The notes under the pieces are model-generated. The model was not told the origin of the DNA. It made no database searches and saw only the letters and a program-made list of their open reading frames with translations. A DNA stretch of 5,255 bases from Leucobacter sp. (GTDB lineage Bacteria; Actinomycetota; Actinomycetes; Actinomycetales; Microbacteriaceae), in the NCBI GenBank assembly GCA_012510755.1, contig JAAZHL010000390.1:1-5255 (forward strand). The letters run 5' to 3'. The number at the start of each line of letters is the position of its first letter. Position 1 is the first letter of the stretch. A program made the position numbers and the translations under genes. Below, one piece after another: positions 1-5,255 of this stretch.

Positions 1-750
1 CGGCGGGCTCTGACCGGCCTTGAAGCTGCAGCCGCATCTGCGTTGAGCTTGGTGGGTGAAGCGGCAGCTGACGAGAGCACCGATGAAGCTGCGCAGTCGG
101 CACATCCCACCAAGCCGGTGGTTACCGCAGAGATAGTTTCGGCGTCGATTGATCGTGCGCTGCTGCGCTACGACCGTAACGGTGATGAGCACTACGACGT
201 GGTCAGTGCATTTATTAAGTCAATTCGCGGCAGTGACCCTGACGCCGCAATTCACTACCTTGCGCGCAAGATCGAAGCAGGCGAAGACCCGCGCTTTATC
301 GCGCGTCGCCTGATGGTACATGCGGCCGAAGATATTGGCATGGCAGACCCGCAAGCACTGCCGATCGCGGTCGCAGCGGCAGAGGCCACACAGCTGATCG
401 GGCTGCCCGAAGCTCGTATTCCCTTGGCCGAGGCAACGATCTACTTAGCAACTGCGCCGAAATCGAATGCGGTCATCTCGGCGATCGATGCCGCAATTGC
501 TGATGTGAAAGCGGGCAGATTTGGTCGTGTGCCAATTCACCTGCGCGACGGTCACTACCCGGGCGCCAAACGTCTCGGGCACGGACAAGGATACAAATAC
601 CCCCACAACGACGCCCGCGGTGTGCTGACACAGCAGCACCTGCCCGATGAGCTGCGTGATCGGGTCTACTATCAGCCGAGCGAACACGGAAACGAGAGAA
701 CTATCGCCGAACGGCTCGAAAAGATTCGCAAGATCACCAGAGGACAGTGA
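1..750 (+). CDS. rarA: Replication-associated recombination protein A (RarA/MgsA family AAA+ ATPase), 3' part
   Basis: RarA is a cytoplasmic clamp-loader-like AAA+ ATPase that acts at stalled replication forks and on single-strand gaps. The reading frame is open from the first base, so the gene starts outside the window; 249 codons and a TGA stop are present. The first residues, RRALTGLEAAA, match the end of the AAA+ lid just after the sensor-2 arginine. Walker A and B must lie upstream. The conserved C-terminal half follows: HYDVVSAFIKSIRGSDPDAA at visible residues 64-83, EDPRFIARRL at 95-104, AEDIGMADP at 109-117, APKSNA at 152-157, HLRD at 180-183 and GYKYPHN at 197-203. These are signatures of the tetramerisation and C-terminal domains. 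Residues 19-42 form an acidic, Ala-rich, low-complexity linker that varies between species. A TTG at base 43 is an internal leucine codon, not the start. The C-terminus is complete and of normal form, with no frameshift. Identity is near certain; only the N-terminal ATPase half is unseen. Confidence 0.96.
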   Translation, partial: RRALTGLEAAAASALSLVGEAAADESTDEAAQSAHPTKPVVTAEIVSASIDRALLRYDRNGDEHYDVVSAFIKSIRGSDPDAAIHYLARKIEAGEDPRFIARRLMVHAAEDIGMADPQALPIAVAAAEATQLIGLPEARIPLAEATIYLATAPKSNAVISAIDAAIADVKAGRFGRVPIHLRDGHYPGAKRLGHGQGYKYPHNDARGVLTQQHLPDELRDRVYYQPSEHGNERTIAERLEKIRKITRGQ

Positions 751-785
751 GGTCGGAATGCGCCATGTGGGCAGCGCAGTCATGA

Positions 786-791
786 TACGAT
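786..791 (+). promoter_or_regulatory. Candidate -10 element of the rpsD promoter
   Basis: TACGAT lies 36 bases after the rarA stop, in the only AT-rich patch of the rarA-rpsD gap. It fits the TAnnnT pattern of actinobacterial housekeeping sigma factors. I see no good TTGACA-like -35 at the usual 16-18 base spacing. The overlapping TATACG (791-796) is an alternative. If used, transcription would begin near 797-799 and give a leader of about 245 bases before the rpsD start. The call is tentative. Confidence 0.35.
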
Positions 792-795
792 ATAC

Positions 796-805
796 GTTGG
801 CCAAC
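796..805 (+). repeat. 10-base perfect palindrome at the presumed rpsD transcription start
   Basis: GTTGGCCAAC is a perfect palindrome directly downstream of the candidate -10 element, so it would sit on the transcription start. This is where a repressor operator could lie. Having no spacer, it cannot form an RNA hairpin by itself. A 10-base palindrome can arise by chance and no regulator is suggested by the sequence. Confidence 0.3.
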
Positions 806-813
806 ATGTGGTT

Positions 814-1001
814 TTGCGGCAGGCTGCAAGCAACACCGTCATGGCAGTCGCCCTGTAGCCGGGTTTCTGCAATGGTCGTTCCCTTACCGGGGCACGGTTC
901 CTCTCCGAGCACCGGTGCGCCTGGTCGCGTGCGCTGTGCACAACAGCGCGGGCCAGGCACAGACCGAGAGAACAGTGGGCATACGGTGCGCGAGCACCGT
1001 G
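814..1001 (+). promoter_or_regulatory. Candidate structured 5' leader of rpsD mRNA (series of stem-loops)
   Basis: This non-coding stretch between rarA and rpsD can be folded by eye into consecutive stem-loops. Stem A is 814-819 with 824-829 around a 4-base loop. Stem B is a weaker composite stem, 835-853 with 861-876. Stem C is 886-897 with 905-916: ten pairs, two single mismatches, 7-base loop. Stem D has an outer stem 919-924 with 953-958 and a perfect inner stem 931-937 with 943-949. Stem E is 983-989 with 994-1000, seven perfect pairs closed by a GCGA (GNRA-type) tetraloop. No oligo-T run follows stem E, so it is not a simple terminator. No credible small gene is present. S4 is a known autogenous translational repressor in Escherichia coli and Bacillus subtilis, so a regulatory leader here is plausible. 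The folding was done without energy calculation and the link to S4 is inference. Confidence 0.45.
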
Positions 1002-1031
1002 ATCCTCGCCCTACTACAACATCAGAAACCC

Positions 1032-1038
1032 GAAAGGA
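1032..1038 (+). promoter_or_regulatory. Ribosome binding site of rpsD
   Basis: GAAAGGA ends 6 bases before the GTG codon at 1045. This supports GTG rather than the in-frame ATG at codon 10 as the true start. Confidence 0.85.
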
Positions 1039-1044
1039 CACGAC

Positions 1045-1674
1045 GTGTCAAAAACCACACGCACACGCGCAATGGTTCGCCAGTCGCGCGCGCTCGGCAT
1101 CGCGCTGACCCCTAAGGCTGCTCGCTTTCTCGAGAAGCGCCCCTACGGCCCCGGCCAGCACGGCCGCACCAAGCGCAAGAGCGACAGCGACTACGCCGCT
1201 CGTCTGCGCGAGAAGCAGCGGTTGCGGGCACAATACGGTATTCGCGAAAAGCAGCTGGTCATCGCCTTCAAAGAGGCGCGTCGCCAAGACGGCCTGACCG
1301 GTGAGAACCTGGTTGAGCTGCTCGAAATGCGTCTCGACGCACTCGTGCTGCGCGCCGGCTTCGCACGCACCAACGCACAGGCCCGTCAGATGGTCGTGCA
1401 CCGCCACATTCTCGTCGACGGCAAGATCGTTGACCGCCCGTCGTTCCGCGTCAAGCCAGGCCAGCTCATTCACGTGAAAGAGCGCTCAGAAGGCACCGAA
1501 CCATTCCAGGTTGCCGCTGCCGGTGGCCACGCAGAAGTTCTGCCTCCGGTTCCCGGTTACCTCGAGGTCGAGCTCGACAAGCTGCAGGCACGTTTGCTGC
1601 GTCGCCCGAAGCGCGCAGAGGTTCCTGTGACCTGTGACGTGCAGCTCGTGGTCGAATATTACGCAGCGCGCTAG
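1045..1674 (+). CDS. rpsD: 30S ribosomal protein S4
   Basis: S4 is a primary 16S rRNA binding protein that nucleates assembly of the 30S body and contributes to decoding accuracy. The 209-residue product has the usual family length. The N-terminal part carries LTPKAARFLEKRPYGPGQHG (residues 21-40) and YAARLREKQRLRAQYGIRE (50-68). The S4 RNA-binding domain covers about 97-160, with LDALVLRAGFARTNAQARQM at 97-116 and HRHILVDGKIVDRPSFRVKPG at about 119-139. The C-terminus ends in VEYYAAR, typical of actinobacteria. The only cysteine is C197, so the N-terminal zinc knuckle is absent and this is the zinc-independent (C-minus) form. The GTG start is chosen because it follows a well-spaced ribosome binding site and gives the standard N-terminus. 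The gene stands alone between rarA and an intrinsic terminator, away from the rpsM-rpsK-rpoA cluster used by many bacteria. It may be autoregulated through the structured leader upstream. Confidence 0.99.
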   Translation: MSKTTRTRAMVRQSRALGIALTPKAARFLEKRPYGPGQHGRTKRKSDSDYAARLREKQRLRAQYGIREKQLVIAFKEARRQDGLTGENLVELLEMRLDALVLRAGFARTNAQARQMVVHRHILVDGKIVDRPSFRVKPGQLIHVKERSEGTEPFQVAAAGGHAEVLPPVPGYLEVELDKLQARLLRRPKRAEVPVTCDVQLVVEYYAAR

Positions 1675-1682
1675 TCATAGTT

Positions 1683-1702
1683 ATTCGGCACGAGTGCCGA
1701 AT
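1683..1702 (+). repeat. Perfect inverted repeat just after rpsD
   Basis: ATTCGGCAC and GTGCCGAAT are exact 9-base inverted copies separated by GA, starting 8 bases after the rpsD stop. In RNA this gives about eight pairs with a 4-base loop. No T run follows, so it is unlikely to terminate alone. It may protect the 3' end of the rpsD transcript, or form a tandem hairpin with the terminator that starts 4 bases later. Confidence 0.6.
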
Positions 1703-1705
1703 TCG

Positions 1706-1741
1706 AGGGCGTCGGCTTCTAATGGAGTCGGCGCCCTTTTT
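1706..1741 (+). terminator. Intrinsic terminator of rpsD
   Basis: GGGCGTCGGCT (1707-1717) pairs with AGTCGGCGCCC (1726-1736) over 11 positions, two of them G-U, around an 8-base loop. TTTTT follows at once (1737-1741), and A1706-T1737 can add another pair. This is a textbook Rho-independent terminator for the + strand. It marks the end of the rpsD unit and separates it from the alaS operon. Confidence 0.88.
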
Positions 1742-1802
1742 CTGTGGTGTGAGTGCACGCCAAGTTCGTGAGCGTTGCAAGCGGGCGGTATGTGCAAACC
1801 GC

Positions 1803-1808
1803 TAGACT
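1803..1808 (+). promoter_or_regulatory. Candidate -10 element for the small membrane gene-alaS-ruvX operon
   Basis: TAGACT lies 28 bases before the ATG at 1837 and matches the TAnnnT actinobacterial -10 pattern. Transcription would start near 1814-1816, leaving a leader of about 22 bases. The best TTG-type upstream element, TTGCAA at 1775-1780, is spaced 22 bases away, which is too far for a normal promoter, so the -35 region is weak or absent. Its position after a strong terminator supports a promoter in this gap. Confidence 0.45.
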
Positions 1809-1826
1809 TGGCGGGTCGAGAGAACT

Positions 1827-1830
1827 GGAG
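1827..1830 (+). promoter_or_regulatory. Ribosome binding site deciding the start of the 74-residue gene
   Basis: GGAG ends 6 bases before the ATG at 1837. The longer in-frame GTG at 1753 has no such site, lies only 12 bases after the terminator T run, and would lie upstream of the candidate promoter. The ATG is therefore preferred. Confidence 0.75.
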
Positions 1831-1836
1831 ATCAGC

Positions 1837-2061
1837 ATGCGCAGATTGTCGTGGCTCGTGGTCGGGGTAGCCCTCGGCTTTGTCGGGGCGCACTTCGTGA
1901 ACCAGACACCGAGTGGGCGTCGTTTCTTTGATCAGGTGAATCGCGGTGCCCGTGAATTCAGTGACGCGTTAGCCAGTGGCTACAGGGTCGCTGAAGAGGA
2001 GTTTTCTGAGGCGCTCGATGACGTTGAGCGCCGTCTTGCCAAGTTGGAGGCCAAGAAGTAA
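1837..2061 (+). CDS. Small single-pass membrane protein of unknown function, upstream of alaS
   Basis: The product is 74 residues with a TAA stop. Residues 4-22 (LSWLVVGVALGFVGAHFV and neighbours) form one hydrophobic segment with an MRR start, suggesting a signal anchor with the rest on the cytoplasmic side. A conserved-looking patch NQTPSGRRFFDQVNRGA follows (about 25-41). Then comes an acidic, heptad-like helical tail, EEEFSEALDDVERRLAKLE (about 53-71), ending in Lys-rich AKK. No catalytic motif is visible. Small membrane proteins in the rpsD-alaS interval are common in Actinobacteria; size, architecture and position recall the uncharacterised DUF6167-type proteins of that locus, but I cannot confirm membership. 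The start is set by GGAG at 1827-1830. The stop is 2 bases from the alaS ATG, so the two are almost certainly co-transcribed and probably translationally coupled. Function is unknown. Confidence 0.85.
   Translation: MRRLSWLVVGVALGFVGAHFVNQTPSGRRFFDQVNRGAREFSDALASGYRVAEEEFSEALDDVERRLAKLEAKK
2046..2050 (+). promoter_or_regulatory. Probable ribosome binding site of alaS inside the upstream gene
   Basis: GGAGG lies within the last codons of the small membrane gene and ends 13 bases before the alaS ATG, which is longer than the usual 5-9. No better site is nearer. With only GC between the TAA and the ATG, alaS translation may depend partly on ribosomes finishing the upstream gene. Confidence 0.5.
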
Positions 2062-2063
2062 GC

Positions 2064-4742
2064 ATGCAGACCGCTGAAATTCGCCAGCGCTGGCTCGATT
2101 TTTTTGAGAAGCGCGGGCATACCGTGGTGCCGTCGGCCTCGTTGGTGAGCGACGACCCCAGCCTCATGTTCACGGTCGCCGGCATGGTGCCGTTCGTGCC
2201 ATATCTTTCGGGGCTGGTGCCTGCGCCGTACCCGCGGGCGACGAGCGTGCAAAAGTGCATCCGTACGAACGACATTGAAGAGGTCGGCAAGACGCCTCGC
2301 CACGGCACCTTCTTTCAAATGTGTGGCAACTTCTCTTTTGGCGACTACTTCAAAGAGGGCGCGATTCGGTTTGCCTGGGAGCTGTTGACGACCCCAGAAG
2401 ACGATGGCGGTTTGGGTTTTGACCCGAAAGACTTGTGGGTCACCGTTTACGAAGACGACGAAGAGGCCTTCGCGCTGTGGCAGGGCATTGCTGGTTTGCC
2501 CGACGAGCGAATTCAGCGGCTCGGCAAAGACACGAACTATTGGTCGACCGGCCAGCCGGGCCCTGCAGGCCCGTGCAGCGAGATCTTCTTTGATCGCGGC
2601 CCTGCGTACGGTATAGACGGCGGGCCCGCCACAGATGACGACCGCTACGTTGAAATCTGGAATCTCGTGTTCATGCAGTACCAGATCGACAATGTGCGAT
2701 CAAAGACTGAGTTCGACATCGTGGGCCCCCTGCCGCAGCAGAACATTGACACGGGCATGGGCCTTGAGCGCGTGGCGTTCATCAAGCAGGGCGTCGAGAA
2801 CATGTACGAGATCGATCAGGTGCGCCCGGTGCTTGATCACGCGGCGCAGCTCGCAAATGTTCGTTATGGTGCCGACGGTGAGGCCGATGTGAAGCTGCGT
2901 GTAGTGGCTGACCATGTGCGCAGCGCGCTGATGCTCGTCTCAGATGGCGTGACCCCGTCGAATGAGGGCCGAGGGTATATTTTGCGGCGACTGCTTCGCC
3001 GTGCGCTGCTCTCGATGCGGCTGCTCGGCGTTGAGGGGCCGGTCTTGAGCGAGTTGCTGCCGACCTCGTATGATGCGATGAAGGGGGCCTACCCCGAACT
3101 CGCTGAAAATTTTGACGACTTCATTTTTCCGGTGGTGCACGCAGAAGAAAAGACCTTCTTGCGCACGCTAAAGGCTGGCCTCGATCTGCTTGATGATGCG
3201 ATCAGCGAGACGCACGGCACTGCCTCTCTCGACCCGAAGGTGCCCCAGGTGGTATCGGGCGAGACCGCGTTTTTGTTGCACGACACTCACGGGTTTCCGA
3301 TCGAACTGACGCTTGAGATCGTTGAAGACGCGGGCATGAACGTCGATCGCGACGTCTTTGCGAAGCTCATGCAAGAACAAAAGGATCGCGCAAAGGCCGA
3401 CGCAAAGGCCAAAAAGGGGCAGCGTGCCGACCTGTCGGTGTACAAAGAGCTGCGCGGTCTCGGCGAAACAGCGTTCGTTGGCTATGACGAACTCAATTAC
3501 GAATCACGTGTGCTCGGCATCGTGGTCGACGGTCAGCCTGCGACAGCAGCGCATGAGGGTCAGGTGGCCGAGCTGGTGCTTGCTGAGACTTCGCTTTGGG
3601 CAGAGTCTGGCGGGCAAGACAGCGATCAGGGCATGATTGTCGGCCCAGGCTTCGAAGCAGAAGTGCTCGATGTGCAGAAGCCTGTGCCTGGGTTGATCGT
3701 GCACACTGTGAAGTTGACGCTCGGCACTGTTGCGATAGATGATCCGGCTGAGACCCGGGTTGATGCCGATTACCGTCGCGGTGCGACGCAGGCCCACTCG
3801 GCCACGCACATCATGCATGCCGCCTTGCGCCAGGTGCTCGGTGACAACGCCCATCAGGCGGGCTCGTACAACAAAGCGGGCTATATGCGTCTTGACTTCA
3901 CGCACAGCGATGCGTTGAGCACTGAAACGAAGAGCGAGATCGAAGAGATCGCGAACCTCGCGGTGCGGGCCGACTTTGAGGTCGTGACGCGTGAGATGGC
4001 ACTGGATGAAGCCAAGGCGCTCGGCGCGATGGCTCTGTTCGGCGAAAAATACGGTGACCGGGTGCGGGTTGTCGATATTGGCGGTGACTGGTCACGTGAG
4101 CTGTGCGCAGGCACGCACGTTGCGAGTTCAGCCGAGGTCGGCATGATCAACCTGGTAAGCGAGAGCTCGGTGGGCAGCACCAACCGCCGCGTCGAGTCGT
4201 TTGTGGGCATGGAGGCGTTTCGCAATTTTGCCTTAGAGCGTTCGATCGTGCAGCAGCTGACCAGTGGACTCAAGGTGCCGCGGCTTGAACTGGTTGAGCG
4301 GGTGTCAGAGCTCAACACGCAGCTGCGTGCAGCCGAGAAGAAGATCGCTCAGCTTGAGGCGGCTCGTCTTGGTGAGCGTGTGCCTGAGCTCGTGAACAAC
4401 GCCGAAACCATTGGCGGTCTGCGCGGCGTGCTCACTTCGGTGGGCAGCGTCGGCAGCGCCGATGACATTCGCGGCCTCGTACAGCAGATTCGTGAGCGGC
4501 TCGCCGCTGAAGCAGCGGTTGTGGTGTTGGCCGGCGATGCCGGGGGCAAGCCTGTGGTGATTGTCGCTACGACGCCCGCCGCGCGTGACCTGGGCGTGAA
4601 AGCCGGGGCACTTGCGCGCACTGGCGCGGGAGTGCTTGGCGGCGGTGGCGGCGGCAAGGACGATCTCGCCCAAGGCGGCGGGGCCGATGTGTCAAAGATC
4701 GATGATGCCCTCGCCGAGATCCGTCGCAGCCTGACCGAGTAG
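2064..4742 (+). CDS. alaS: Alanine--tRNA ligase (AlaRS)
   Basis: AlaRS charges tRNA-Ala with alanine using ATP in the cytoplasm and hydrolyses mischarged Ser- and Gly-tRNA-Ala. The 892-residue product is a complete bacterial enzyme. The class II catalytic core is at about 1-240: motif 2 with GTFFQMCGNFSFGDYFKEGA at 81-100, and motif 3 TGMGLERVAF at 230-239. The tRNA-recognition region follows, with TPSNEGRGYILRRLLRRA at 297-314 and DTHGFP at 407-412. N300 and D407 align by motif with the Escherichia coli residues N303 and D400 that read the G3:U70 pair. The editing domain carries ESGGQ at 514-518 and the zinc ligands H578 and H582 (HSATH) plus C681 and H685 (CAGTH), all intact. A coiled coil at about 740-768 leads to the C-Ala domain, with the Gly-rich stretch GVLGGGGGGKDDLAQGGG at 856-873. 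All active-site and editing residues are present, so it should both charge and proofread. It follows the small membrane gene by 2 bases and precedes ruvX by 5. Confidence 0.99.
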   Translation: MQTAEIRQRWLDFFEKRGHTVVPSASLVSDDPSLMFTVAGMVPFVPYLSGLVPAPYPRATSVQKCIRTNDIEEVGKTPRHGTFFQMCGNFSFGDYFKEGAIRFAWELLTTPEDDGGLGFDPKDLWVTVYEDDEEAFALWQGIAGLPDERIQRLGKDTNYWSTGQPGPAGPCSEIFFDRGPAYGIDGGPATDDDRYVEIWNLVFMQYQIDNVRSKTEFDIVGPLPQQNIDTGMGLERVAFIKQGVENMYEIDQVRPVLDHAAQLANVRYGADGEADVKLRVVADHVRSALMLVSDGVTPSNEGRGYILRRLLRRALLSMRLLGVEGPVLSELLPTSYDAMKGAYPELAENFDDFIFPVVHAEEKTFLRTLKAGLDLLDDAISETHGTASLDPKVPQVVSGETAFLLHDTHGFPIELTLEIVEDAGMNVDRDVFAKLMQEQKDRAKADAKAKKGQRADLSVYKELRGLGETAFVGYDELNYESRVLGIVVDGQPATAAHEGQVAELVLAETSLWAESGGQDSDQGMIVGPGFEAEVLDVQKPVPGLIVHTVKLTLGTVAIDDPAETRVDADYRRGATQAHSATHIMHAALRQVLGDNAHQAGSYNKAGYMRLDFTHSDALSTETKSEIEEIANLAVRADFEVVTREMALDEAKALGAMALFGEKYGDRVRVVDIGGDWSRELCAGTHVASSAEVGMINLVSESSVGSTNRRVESFVGMEAFRNFALERSIVQQLTSGLKVPRLELVERVSELNTQLRAAEKKIAQLEAARLGERVPELVNNAETIGGLRGVLTSVGSVGSADDIRGLVQQIRERLAAEAAVVVLAGDAGGKPVVIVATTPAARDLGVKAGALARTGAGVLGGGGGGKDDLAQGGGADVSKIDDALAEIRRSLTE

Positions 4743-4747
4743 TGCGC

Positions 4748-5255
4748 ATGAGACCTGGAGTTCGATTCGGCATCGACGTCGGCAAGGCCCGCATTGGCGT
4801 CGCTCTCTGTGACCCGAGCGGCCTGCTCGCGATGCCGCTCGAGACGGTGGCGCGGGCAGCCGAGGGCCAGACAGACCTGCAGCGCATTCTTGAGCTGGCT
4901 CGGGAATACGACGCGTTCGAGATTGTCGTTGGATTGCCGCTCGGGCTGGGAGGGCACCGAACGCCGTCGACCGAAGACGCGCAACAGTTCGCGGTGCAAC
5001 TGGCCGACCTCGGTGCGGGGCACTCGATCGGGGTGCGGCTGGTTGATGAGCGGTTGTCTACCGTGTCTGCGCAGGGCCAGTTGCGTCAGGCCGGCCGCAA
5101 CACCAAACAGAGCCGAGCAATCATTGATCAGGCGGCAGCGGTCGTGATCTTGCAGCACGCGCTCGATATGGAGCGTGCTCGTGGAGAAGCCGTCGGTGAA
5201 ATGGTGACACCGACGCCAGTGATCCTCGCAGATCAAGCGCACGTTTCGACAGAAA
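4748..5255 (+). CDS. ruvX: Holliday junction resolvase-like protein RuvX/YqgF, 5' part
   Basis: This is a RuvC-like RNase H-fold nuclease. In various bacteria the family is linked to 16S rRNA 5'-end processing, and in some members to Holliday junction cleavage in vitro. The frame is open to the window edge, giving 169 codons without a stop. Conserved blocks are present: FGIDVGKARIGVALCDPSG at residues 7-25 with the catalytic-type D10, IVVGLPLGLGGHRTPSTEDA at 59-78, VDERLSTVSA at 99-108 with D100/E101, and IIDQAAAVVILQ at 125-136 with D127. All expected acidic residues are there. The family core is complete by about residue 142. The remaining tail from 143 on (RARGEAVGEMVTPTPVILAD) is non-conserved, so only a variable C-terminus is cut off. 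The start is taken at ATG 4748. An in-frame GTG at 4742, sharing its first base with the last base of the alaS TAG, would add two residues. No strong ribosome binding site is seen, which fits translational coupling to alaS. Confidence 0.95.
   Translation, partial: MRPGVRFGIDVGKARIGVALCDPSGLLAMPLETVARAAEGQTDLQRILELAREYDAFEIVVGLPLGLGGHRTPSTEDAQQFAVQLADLGAGHSIGVRLVDERLSTVSAQGQLRQAGRNTKQSRAIIDQAAAVVILQHALDMERARGEAVGEMVTPTPVILADQAHVSTE

Noticed and set aside
445..1041. A 198-codon minus-strand open frame covering the rarA end and the rarA-rpsD gap.
   Set aside because: Low-complexity product rich in Arg, Cys and Ser, with no family resemblance; half of it opposes conserved rarA codons.
647..1108. 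Plus-strand open frames (647-1108 and 915-1115) that would fill the rarA-rpsD gap.
   Set aside because: Each runs into rpsD in another frame, has no ribosome binding site or recognisable domain, and crosses the strong stem-loops. The gap is better read as non-coding leader.
1684..1704. ATTCGGCACGAG and the nearby GAATTC resemble a commercial EcoRI cDNA-library adapter.
   Set aside because: The match is 12 bases only. The other arm is the inverted repeat of the first rather than an adapter ligation product, and the gene order on both sides is normal for actinobacteria, so contamination is not supported.
1785..1802. GCGGT and ACCGC inverted 5-base words just upstream of the candidate TAGACT promoter element, as an operator.
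   Set aside because: Five-base arms with an 8-base spacer are expected by chance in GC-rich DNA, and nothing else supports a binding site.
1753..1836. A GTG start at 1753 adding 28 residues to the small membrane protein.
   Set aside because: There is no ribosome binding site, it begins 12 bases after the terminator, and the extra residues would precede a typical MRR-plus-hydrophobic N-terminus. The ATG at 1837 has GGAG at good spacing.
1809..2063. A T-box or other amino-acid-sensing leader controlling alaS.
   Set aside because: The leader upstream of the small gene is only about 22 bases and shows no T-box sequence or specifier stem. alaS itself has a 2-base gap from the preceding gene.
4349..5242. 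A 297-codon open frame on the minus strand across the end of alaS and the start of ruvX.
   Set aside because: It lies opposite two well-conserved genes. Its product is Arg/Pro/Ser-rich with no recognisable motif, as expected for the antisense frame of GC-rich coding DNA.

Overview
The window looks like a core-chromosome segment of a moderately GC-rich actinobacterium. It is most likely a member of Microbacteriaceae or a close relative. The evidence is the near-standard actinobacterial sequences of RarA, ribosomal protein S4, AlaRS and RuvX, the gene order, GTG start usage and TAnnnT-type -10 elements. The family-level assignment is inference from remembered protein sequence patterns, not from a search. 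I see no mobile element, CRISPR array, tRNA or rRNA gene, and no sign of a defence or other accessory island.

Layout, all on the + strand: (1) 1-750 is the 3' part of rarA, an AAA+ ATPase of replication-fork maintenance, cut by the window's left edge. (2) 751-1044 is a 294-base non-coding gap. It holds a candidate promoter and a series of consecutive stem-loops that end about 30 bases before the rpsD ribosome binding site. This is the most interesting unexplained part of the window and may be a structured mRNA leader. (3) 1045-1674 is rpsD (ribosomal protein S4), followed by a perfect short inverted repeat and then a clear intrinsic terminator. (4) 1837-2061 encodes a 74-residue protein with one membrane segment. 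It has its own short leader and is separated by 2 bases from alaS (2064-4742). alaS is followed after 5 bases (or with a 1-base overlap) by the 5' part of ruvX (4748 to the right edge).

The small membrane gene, alaS and ruvX therefore form a tightly packed operon with probable translational coupling. rpsD is a separate unit between two terminator/promoter boundaries. Functionally the window combines translation (S4, alanyl-tRNA synthetase) with replication and recombination housekeeping (RarA, RuvX). In related genomes mltG and aroE usually follow ruvX, so they would be expected just past the right edge.

No previously undescribed multi-gene system is visible. The candidates worth checking are the structured rpsD leader, with its potentially exclusive alternative pairings, and the uncharacterised 74-residue membrane protein coupled to alaS.
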